Below, in pieces: positions 58,376 through 64,000 of a DNA stretch of 64,000 bases. The stretch lies in assembly GCF_001425745.1 (NCBI RefSeq), contig NZ_LMDF01000006.1:932035-996034 (forward strand). The letters run 5' to 3'. Each line of letters starts with the position of its first letter. The first letter of the stretch is position 1. The position numbers and the translations under genes are program-made. The DNA comes from Caulobacter sp. Root343. GTDB taxonomy: Bacteria > Pseudomonadota > Alphaproteobacteria > Caulobacterales > Caulobacteraceae. A model generated the notes under the pieces. It was given only the letters and a program-made list of their open reading frames with translations. It was not told where the DNA came from and did no database searches.

Positions 58376-59155
58376 TTAGCGAGCGGCGAAACGGACGGGT
58401 TGCGAACGGCCTTGCAAGGCCTGGGCCTGCGGACCGACGGCGGCGGCGCCAGGACCGGTCGCGACCGCCTGGATGATTTTCTTCGACAGCGTGTTCTGAA
58501 CGGCGAAGACGTCGCCGGTGGCGGCGGCGGCCATGGCCTTGCCTTGAAGCGAAAGGGAAATTCCGCCGTCGTCATAGGTGACAGTGATCAGGTCGCCCGA
58601 CTTGATGACCTGGGCGGCGCCCACGTCACGGCTCTGGACTGCGGCGCCTTCACGCAGGGGGCGCTTGGCCGCCAAGCCGATCACGGCGTCGGCGTCGCGG
58701 GGGGCGTCGGCCGGAGCGCCGGCCATCTTCGTCCAGACCAGGTCCTGTGGCTGGACGATTTCGCCGGCCGTGATGCTGCGGGCGTAGGCAAGAACTTCCA
58801 CATTGGCGCGCGCGGCGGTCGCGCCGCCGCGGCCGTTGGCCGAGACGCCGCCGTTGTCGACGCCCTCGCGGACGATGATGCGGCGGATGCCGTTGGTGTT
58901 GGCCCAGTCGAAACCCGCCCGGCGTGCCGAGATCTGCACCTGGCCGGCGTCGAGCACGGCCGTCGGGCCCATGCGGGCGGCGACCACCATGTTGGCGGCC
59001 GGACCGGCGACGCCGTCGAACAGGTCGCCCAGGGTGATGCGGCCGTCGGCGTCGGTGGTGTCCATGCGCAGGCTCACCGCCGTTCCGGCGAAGGCCGGAG
59101 CGGAGAGCGCCGCGATGACGACGGTGGCGGCGGCGGCGAGCAGGAAGGTCTTCAT
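58376..59155 (-). CDS. flgA: Flagellar P-ring assembly chaperone FlgA
   Basis: A 259-residue periplasmic protein with a signal peptide (cleavage near AFA-GTA). The C-terminal SAF/BFR-like half is clear: VEVLAYARSITAGEIVQPQDLVWTKM, then DADAVIGLAAKRPLREGAAVQSRDV and ITVTYDDGGISLSLQGKAMAAAATGD. Known: FlgA helps the P-ring protein FlgI to polymerise on the rod. It starts four bases after the flgG stop. Confidence 0.93.
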   Translation of the reverse strand: MKTFLLAAAATVVIAALSAPAFAGTAVSLRMDTTDADGRITLGDLFDGVAGPAANMVVAARMGPTAVLDAGQVQISARRAGFDWANTNGIRRIIVREGVDNGGVSANGRGGATAARANVEVLAYARSITAGEIVQPQDLVWTKMAGAPADAPRDADAVIGLAAKRPLREGAAVQSRDVGAAQVIKSGDLITVTYDDGGISLSLQGKAMAAAATGDVFAVQNTLSKKIIQAVATGPGAAAVGPQAQALQGRSQPVRFAAR

Positions 59156-59159
59156 GAGC

Positions 59160-59948
59160 TTACGACCGCAGTTGCGAGGTGGTTTGCAGCATCTGATCGG
59201 CCGTGGTGATGACCTTCGAGTTCATCTCGTAGGCGCGCTGGGCGGTGATCAGGGCGGTGATTTCCGAGACGGCGTCGACGTTCGACGCTTCGGTGTAGTT
59301 CTGCAGCAGGGTGCCGAAGCCCGGCTCGCCGGGGGCGGCGAGGTTGGCCGCGCCCGAGGCCGCGGTTTCCAGGTAGAGGTTGTCGCCGACGGCTTCGAGA
59401 CCGCCTTCGTTCATGAAGTTGGCGAGCTGCAGCTGGCCCACGGTCTGCGGGGCCGGCTGGCCGTCGAGATTGACCTGCACCATGCCGGTCTTGCTGATCG
59501 TGATGCCGGTGGCGTTCTGCGGAATGGTGATGCCCGGCTGGACCAGATAACCGTCCTCGGTGACCACCTGGCCCTGGTCGTTGGTCGAGAAGTTGCCGGC
59601 TCGGGTATAGGCCGTCTCGCCCGAGGGCAGCAGTATCTGCAGGTAGCCCTTGCCCTGGATCGCGACGTCCAGCGGGTTGTTGGTCTGGGTCGGGGTGCCC
59701 TGCTCGGTGATGCGATAGACCGAGCCGGCCTTGACGCCGCCGCCGACCTGGACGCCGGTCGGGACGATGTTGCCGTCGCTGGACGACTGAGAGCCGGCGC
59801 GCTCGATCGTCTGGTACAGCAGGTCCTGGAACTCGGCCCGTTGGCGCTTGAAGCCAACGGTGTTCATGTTGGCGATGTTGTTCGAGATGACTTCGACGTT
59901 CAGCTGCTGAGCAGCCATACCCGAAGCGGCGGTGCGGAGAGCTTGCAT
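59160..59948 (-). CDS. flgG: Flagellar distal rod protein FlgG
   Basis: A 262-residue rod protein. Seen: the N-terminal axial motif MQALRTAASGMAAQQLNVEVISNNIANMNTVGFK, the core (VQVGGGVKAGSVYRI, then GYLQILLPSGETAYTRAGNF) and the C-terminal axial motif NVDAVSEITALITAQRAYEMNSKVI. The start at 59948 keeps the axial motif. It follows flgF by 12 bases. Confidence 0.96.
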   Translation of the reverse strand: MQALRTAASGMAAQQLNVEVISNNIANMNTVGFKRQRAEFQDLLYQTIERAGSQSSSDGNIVPTGVQVGGGVKAGSVYRITEQGTPTQTNNPLDVAIQGKGYLQILLPSGETAYTRAGNFSTNDQGQVVTEDGYLVQPGITIPQNATGITISKTGMVQVNLDGQPAPQTVGQLQLANFMNEGGLEAVGDNLYLETAASGAANLAAPGEPGFGTLLQNYTEASNVDAVSEITALITAQRAYEMNSKVITTADQMLQTTSQLRS

Positions 59949-59960
59949 CGCTGGCGTTCC

Positions 59961-60698
59961 TTAGTTGAGCTTGCCCAGACGCTCGACGGCGCTGCGCGAG
60001 AGTTCGGCGGTGTTGTCCATCATCTTGGCGACGCCCTCGTAGGCGCGCTGGATCTCGATCAGCTTGGTGATCTCGATCACAGGTTGGACGTTCGAGGATT
60101 CCAGCATGCCCTGGTGGATCTGAGCGTCCGTGACAGGCTGCGGGGTGGTGTTGGCGGTGTTGCGGTAGAGGTTGTCGCCATCCTTGGCGAGGCTGGCCAT
60201 GTCATCCGGTCGCACCAGGCCGATCTTGCCGACCCGAATGGCGCCCTGGCTGACGATGCCGTCCTTGCCGATGGTGACCGGACCCAGTTTCGGATCGATC
60301 GTGATCTGGCCGCCGCCCTCGTCCATGAGCTGATTGCCGGCCTCGGTGACCAGAATGCCTTCAGGATTGGTCGTGAAGCGGCCGTCGCGGGTATAGCGCT
60401 CGCCGCTGGCGGTCTGAATCTTGAAGAAGGCCTGGCCCTCGATGGCGAGATCGAAGTCGCCGCCGGTCTTGGTCAGCGCGCCTTGGGTGAAGTTGCGGGC
60501 CACGCCGGAGTCCAGCACGAACTTGACCGGCGACGAACCGTCCAGGGTCTTGGCCGGCCTGGCCTGCTCGGTATGGACCATCAGGTCCTCGACCTTGAAG
60601 CCCGTGGTGTTGGCGTTGGCGATGTTATTCGCAGCGATGTCCAGCTCGCGGCGAAGCGTCATCTGGCGCGAGAGGCCGACGTAAAGCGCGTTGTCCAT
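59961..60698 (-). CDS. flgF: Flagellar proximal rod protein FlgF
   Basis: A 245-residue rod protein with the shorter FlgF-type layout. Seen: MDNALYVGLSRQMTLRRELDIAANNIANANTTGFK, then QAFFKIQTASGERYTRDGRFTTNPEG, and VQPVIEITKLIEIQRAYEGVAKMMD at the C-terminus. It is the first gene of the minus-strand operon and lies 50 bases after a sigma-54 promoter. A CGAGTTAACTCG palindrome sits just before its ATG. Confidence 0.95.
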   Translation of the reverse strand: MDNALYVGLSRQMTLRRELDIAANNIANANTTGFKVEDLMVHTEQARPAKTLDGSSPVKFVLDSGVARNFTQGALTKTGGDFDLAIEGQAFFKIQTASGERYTRDGRFTTNPEGILVTEAGNQLMDEGGGQITIDPKLGPVTIGKDGIVSQGAIRVGKIGLVRPDDMASLAKDGDNLYRNTANTTPQPVTDAQIHQGMLESSNVQPVIEITKLIEIQRAYEGVAKMMDNTAELSRSAVERLGKLN

Positions 60699-60747
60699 GG
60701 CGAGTTAACTCGGGCGGCTGGCGCGACAAATGCGCCGCATCCCTAGA

Positions 60748-60763
60748 AGCAACCTTCGTGCCA
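60748..60763 (-). promoter_or_regulatory. Sigma-54 promoter of flgFGAH
   Basis: On the minus strand, TGGCACGAAGGTTGCT matches the -24/-12 consensus (TGGCACG-N4-TTGC) with no mismatch. It lies 50 bases upstream of the flgF ATG. Caulobacter class III flagellar operons are known to use sigma-54 with FlbD. Confidence 0.92.
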
Positions 60764-60870
60764 GAGCCAAATCGTTATATAAAACAAGGAATAGGAAGGT
60801 TAATGCGGGGGCGCGGGTCGGAGTCTGCCGGGCAGATTCAGCCTGCGACCAAATGGCCTCCAAAACACAT

Positions 60871-60885
60871 CGTTAACCATGCCCC
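60871..60885 (+). promoter_or_regulatory. CtrA-like half-site upstream of fliL
   Basis: CGTTAACCATGCCCC, containing TTAACCATG, lies 40 bases before the fliL start. It resembles the CtrA/class II flagellar promoter element. A second TTAA (60799-60802) is too far away to form the classic TTAA-N7-TTAA pair. fliLM of C. crescentus is CtrA-controlled, which supports this. Confidence 0.65.
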
Positions 60886-60924
60886 GGGCATGAGTACGGG
60901 TATAGATTCCAAGGAACCGCGCGC

Positions 60925-61539
60925 GTGGCCAAGAAACCCGAAAAGGAAGCTCCGGCTCCCGAAGGCGAAGAGGGCGCCGAGGGCGAAGCTCCCGCCAAGA
61001 AGAAACCGCCGATGCTGATCATCGCGATCGCCGGCGGCGTCCTTCTGCTGGCCGGCGTCGGCGGCGGCGCCTTCCTGCTTCTGAAGCCGAAGTCCGAGGC
61101 CGCCGCTGGCGAGCACGGCAAGGAAAAGAAGAAGGAAAAGAAGGAAGAAAAGGGCGGTCACGGCGAGAAGAAGGAAGGCGAGGGCGCAGCCGCGGCCGGC
61201 GGTCCGGCTCCCGTGATCAAGGAAGGCCCCGACGGCGTGGTCTTCTACACCCTGCCCGACATCGTCGTGAACATGCAGACGGCCGACGGCAAGTCGACCT
61301 TCCTGAAGCTGAAGTTGACCTTCGAGCTGCCCGATGAGGAGACGGCGGAGGCGCTGACGCCGAATCTGCCCAGGCTGCAGGACATGTTCCAGACGTTCCT
61401 GCGCGAGCTGCGTCCCGAAGACCTGAACGGCAGCCAGGGCACCTTCCAACTGCGGGTCGAACTGCTGCGCCGGGTGAACCTGGTCGCCGCGCCCGCCAAG
61501 GTGAATGCGGTCCTCATCGAGGAGATGCTGATCAACTAG
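60925..61539 (+). CDS. fliL: Flagellar basal body-associated protein FliL
   Basis: A 204-residue single-pass inner membrane protein. Layout: a charged cytoplasmic start (AKKPEKEAPAPEGEEG), one helix (MLIIAIAGGVLLLAGVGGGAFLLL), a long Lys/Glu/Gly/Ala-rich linker (~65-100), and the periplasmic stomatin-like domain (YTLPDIVVNMQTADGKSTFLKLKLTFEL to LIEEMLIN). Known: it associates with the stator and in Caulobacter is needed for motility. The start is a GTG with AAGGA nine bases upstream. fliM follows after 27 bases. Confidence 0.95.
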   Translation: MAKKPEKEAPAPEGEEGAEGEAPAKKKPPMLIIAIAGGVLLLAGVGGGAFLLLKPKSEAAAGEHGKEKKKEKKEEKGGHGEKKEGEGAAAAGGPAPVIKEGPDGVVFYTLPDIVVNMQTADGKSTFLKLKLTFELPDEETAEALTPNLPRLQDMFQTFLRELRPEDLNGSQGTFQLRVELLRRVNLVAAPAKVNAVLIEEMLIN

Positions 61540-61566
61540 GTCCTCGGACCGGTTGGGCGAACAATC

Positions 61567-62712
61567 ATGGCGGACGAAATCGACGATCAGGCGGCGATGG
61601 CCCAGTGGGCCTCGCAAAATCCCCCCGGCGCCTTCGGTGAAGGCGGCGGCGATGGCGGCGGCGGCAACGAATTCGGCGACTTCTCCGGCGGCATGGGCGG
61701 CTGGGACGACGGCGGCGGCGAGGGCGGCTCCGAGCGCATCCTGAACCAGGACGAAATCGACAGCCTGCTGGGCTTCGATCTCTCCGGCGATGGCGGCGAG
61801 GATCGGACCGGCATCCGCGCCATCATCAACTCGGCTCTGGTCTCGTACGAGCGCCTGCCGATGCTGGAAATCGTCTTCGACCGCCTGGTGCGGTTGATGA
61901 CGACCAGCTTGCGGAACTTCACGTCGGACAACGTCGAAGTCAGTCTCGACAACATCAGCTCGATCCGCTTCGGCGACTATCTGAACTCGATCCCGCTGCC
62001 GGCCATCCTGGCGGTGTTCCGGGCCGAGGAGCTGGACAACTACGGCCTGCTGACGGTCGACTCGAACCTGATCTACTCGATCGTCGACGTGCTGCTGGGC
62101 GGCCGTCGCGGCACGGCCGCGATGCGCATCGAAGGCCGTCCCTACACCACGATCGAACGCGTGCTGGTGCAGCGGATGATCGAGGTGGTGTTGCACGACC
62201 TGAAGAGCGCCTTCGAGCCGCTGCATCCGGTCGGCTTCTCGCTGGACCGCCTGGAGACCAACCCGCGCTTCGCCGCCATCGCCCGGCCGGCCAACGCCGC
62301 GATCCTGGTCAAGCTGCGCATCGACATGGAAGACCGTGGCGGCCGCATCGAGCTGCTGCTGCCCTACGCCACGCTGGAACCCATTCGGAAGATGCTGCTG
62401 CAGCAGTTCATGGGTGAGAAGTTCGGCCGCGACAACATCTGGGAAGGCCACTTGGCCACCGAGCTCTGGACCACCCAGATGGAGGTCCGCGCCGTTCTCG
62501 ACGAGCAGCAGGTGCCGCTGTCGCGGGTGCTGAACATGCAGATCGGCGACACCCTGATGCTGAACGCCACGCCCGATAGCCTGGTCGAGCTGCGCGCCGG
62601 GGCCATCCCGCTGACGCGCGGCCGCATGGGCCGCCGCAACCATTCGATCGCCGTGCGCGCCGAGGCGCCGCTGACGCCCGCCGCCAAGAAGGCCGTGCAG
62701 AAGCTGAAATGA
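61567..62712 (+). CDS. fliM: Flagellar motor switch protein FliM
   Basis: A 381-residue switch protein. It has an N-terminal region longer and more Gly/Asp-rich than usual (GGGDGGGGNEFGDFSGGMGG), then NQDEIDSLLGF, the CheY-binding EIDALL-type motif. The middle domain follows (IRAIINSALVSYERLPMLEIVFDRLVRLM), with VDVLLGGRRG and the C-terminal SpoA domain (WTTQMEVRAVLDEQQVPLSRVLNMQIGDTLML). FliM sets rotation direction. Its stop overlaps the next gene (four bases). Confidence 0.96.
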   Translation: MADEIDDQAAMAQWASQNPPGAFGEGGGDGGGGNEFGDFSGGMGGWDDGGGEGGSERILNQDEIDSLLGFDLSGDGGEDRTGIRAIINSALVSYERLPMLEIVFDRLVRLMTTSLRNFTSDNVEVSLDNISSIRFGDYLNSIPLPAILAVFRAEELDNYGLLTVDSNLIYSIVDVLLGGRRGTAAMRIEGRPYTTIERVLVQRMIEVVLHDLKSAFEPLHPVGFSLDRLETNPRFAAIARPANAAILVKLRIDMEDRGGRIELLLPYATLEPIRKMLLQQFMGEKFGRDNIWEGHLATELWTTQMEVRAVLDEQQVPLSRVLNMQIGDTLMLNATPDSLVELRAGAIPLTRGRMGRRNHSIAVRAEAPLTPAAKKAVQKLK

Positions 62713-63296
62713 GCCTCGTCGCCTTCGCCATGAACGGGTTCCTCGCGGTGCTGCTGATCGCGGCGCTGGTCTTCGGTTGGCGTCTCGAGCGCCGCCTGAA
62801 GGCGCTGCGCGACAGCCACGAGGGCTTCGCCAAGGCCGTCACCGAACTGGACCAGGCCGCGGCCCGCGCCGAGCAGGGCCTCGCGGATCTGCGCGCCGCC
62901 ACCGACGAGGCGGCCGAGACCCTGGCTCTGCGCATCGAACGCGCCCAGGCCCTGGCGGCTCAGCTGGATGACCGGGTCAACCGCCCGCTGCCATCGCCGA
63001 CCCAGACTTCGGCGCCCCGCGCTGTCGAAAGGCTCGAACGCGAGATCCCGCCGCTGGCGCGTCCGGCGCGCGCGGCCGAGCCGACCACGCCGGCGGAGCG
63101 CCGCCTGAAGGCCGAGGATTTCGAGCGCCTGTTGGAGCGGGAAGACCGCATCCCGCCGACCGCCCGTACGCCCCTCGACGCGCCCGGCGCCCCTCGTGAC
63201 CCTCCGCGCTCCCGGGCGCGGATCGATGATGACCTCTTCGACGGACCGGCCGACGGCTCGCGTCCCGGAAGCAACCCCAGAGCGCCCCGCCGATGA
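62709..63296 (+). CDS. DUF6468 flagellar-cluster membrane protein
   Basis: A 195-residue protein with one N-terminal membrane helix (FAMNGFLAVLLIAALVFGWRL). A coiled-coil region (~27-85, rich in Ala, Glu and Arg: RRLKALRDSHEGFAKAVTELDQAAARAEQGL) and a Pro/Arg-rich tail follow. This is the DUF6468 pattern and it usually occurs next to fliM in alphaproteobacteria. Function unknown, presumably flagellar assembly. It overlaps fliM (ATGA) and its own stop overlaps the next gene. Confidence 0.83.
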   Translation: MSLVAFAMNGFLAVLLIAALVFGWRLERRLKALRDSHEGFAKAVTELDQAAARAEQGLADLRAATDEAAETLALRIERAQALAAQLDDRVNRPLPSPTQTSAPRAVERLEREIPPLARPARAAEPTTPAERRLKAEDFERLLEREDRIPPTARTPLDAPGAPRDPPRSRARIDDDLFDGPADGSRPGSNPRAPRR

Positions 63297-64000
63297 AGAA
63301 CGTTCCGCGTATTCTGCCCCTGGTCGGCGTCGCCGTCGGCGGCGTGCTGGCGATCAACGCCATGGCCGGCGCCAAGTCGCTGCCGGACCTGCTGGGCGGG
63401 GCCAAGGCCTTCGCCGAAGGCGTCGTCAAGCCGGACGGCAAGAAGGGCGAGCAAGCCGCTTCGGCCGATGACGCGGGCCAACCGGCCGCCGCCAACGCCC
63501 CGCCGCCGCGGGTCTGCGCCCCATCCGCCGACGCCCTGGCCAAGGAAGCCGGCCTCTCGCCCGCCGAACTGCGCGTGCTGCAAAGCCTGGGCGCGCGCCG
63601 CGGTCAGCTGGACCAGCGCGAGCAGGATATCGACGTGCAGCTGCAGCTGCTGGCCGCCGCCGAAGCCAAGCTCGACGCCAAGATGCGGTCCCTGACCGGC
63701 CTGAAGGGCGACATCCAGGGCCTGCTGGGCCAGGTCGACAGCCAGAAGCAGGCCGAGGTCGACCGCCTGGTCACCGTTTATTCGGGCATGAAGCCCAAGG
63801 ACGCCGCCGCCCGTATGAGCCTGCTGTCGGACGAAGTCCGCCTGCCGATCGCCGCCAAGATGAAAGAGCGCACCCTGGCCATGGTGCTCGCCAACATGTC
63901 ACCGGGCGACGCCAAGGTGCTGACCGAGCGCCTGGCCTCGCGCATGGCCAATCCGGTGGTGGAGAAGGGCAAGGCCGCGATCGCCGACAACGCCGCCACG
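63293..64000 (+). CDS. MotE-like flagellar protein (3' end outside the window)
   Basis: The first 236 residues of a gene cut by the window edge. It has an N-terminal membrane helix (RILPLVGVAVGGVLAINAM), an Ala/Pro-rich linker, and a coiled coil (~105-155, RRGQLDQREQDIDVQLQLLAAAEAKLDAKM). The MgtE-N-like region follows (YSGMKPKDAAARMSLLSDEVRLPIAAKM, then ANMSPGDAKVLTERLAS). This order is that of MotE-type chaperones of MotC in alphaproteobacteria. It is the fourth gene of the fliL-fliM operon. Confidence 0.85.
   Translation, partial: MKNVPRILPLVGVAVGGVLAINAMAGAKSLPDLLGGAKAFAEGVVKPDGKKGEQAASADDAGQPAAANAPPPRVCAPSADALAKEAGLSPAELRVLQSLGARRGQLDQREQDIDVQLQLLAAAEAKLDAKMRSLTGLKGDIQGLLGQVDSQKQAEVDRLVTVYSGMKPKDAAARMSLLSDEVRLPIAAKMKERTLAMVLANMSPGDAKVLTERLASRMANPVVEKGKAAIADNAAT

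Overview
The window is a high-G+C chromosomal segment from an alphaproteobacterium of the Caulobacter lineage, close to C. crescentus or C. segnis. Three things point there: a two-piece, circularly permuted tmRNA gene encoding the tag ANDNFAEEFAVAA; an alpha-type SspB adaptor gene immediately downstream of it; and a divergent flgFGAH / fliL-fliM flagellar block with a sigma-54 promoter and a CtrA-like site. Coding density is high, genes often overlap by 1-4 bases, and most of the content looks like core chromosome. I see no IS element, prophage, CRISPR array, rRNA or tRNA gene.

Layout. 1-379: no convincing gene. 380-7565: a tRNA-methyltransferase-like gene, long-chain polyprenyl diphosphate synthase, membrane proteins, a GNAT-ccdA-ccdB toxin-antitoxin cluster, fumC, and a YbjQ / DUF1697 / RusA-like run. 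7648-12272: a large serine hydrolase, a C13 (legumain-like) peptidase, a thioesterase, sspB and ssrA. 12272-16394: a small membrane-peptide/Atu4866 operon divergent from an AraC regulator across a perfect 15-bp inverted repeat, then aqpZ and two exported unknowns. 16407-18959: ilvB-ilvH preceded by an attenuator-like leader. 19146-23988: a second serine hydrolase, a CinA-type amidohydrolase, miaA, serB and a HAD phosphatase. 24043-28417: a cupredoxin plus EAL phosphodiesterase pair, then mrp.

28440-33999: a FadL-type porin, an SDR and a three-gene MacAB/DevBCA-like exporter. 34181-39965: an S46 dipeptidyl-peptidase, a five-EF-hand protein, nupC, a GST and a thioesterase. 40071-47355: a DUF3253 protein, a UDG-family protein, a lipoprotein hydrolase, a Leu/Val dehydrogenase-like enzyme, a UVR-motif microprotein, a transglutaminase-like protein, TetR and small exported proteins. 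47415-50333: a GT2 glycosyltransferase divergent from an XRE regulator plus RTX protein pair, with palindromic operators between them. 50346-57510: a VWA protein, GNAT, histone-deacetylase-like protein, histidine phosphatase and xseB-ispA-dxs. 57627-64000: the flagellar genes, with the last one cut by the window edge.

Links between genes: ssrA and sspB provide the degradation tag and the adaptor that carries tagged proteins to ClpXP. dxs, ispA and the polyprenyl synthase are successive parts of isoprenoid/quinone synthesis. ilvB and ilvH form acetolactate synthase. The flagellar genes cover the rod (FlgF, FlgG), P-ring chaperone (FlgA), L-ring (FlgH), stator-associated FliL and switch FliM. 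Nothing qualifies as a clearly new multi-gene system. The best leads are the small-peptide/Atu4866/AraC locus with its palindrome, the XRE-RTX locus with its operators, the cupredoxin-EAL pair, and the duplicated stem-loop next to ssrA.
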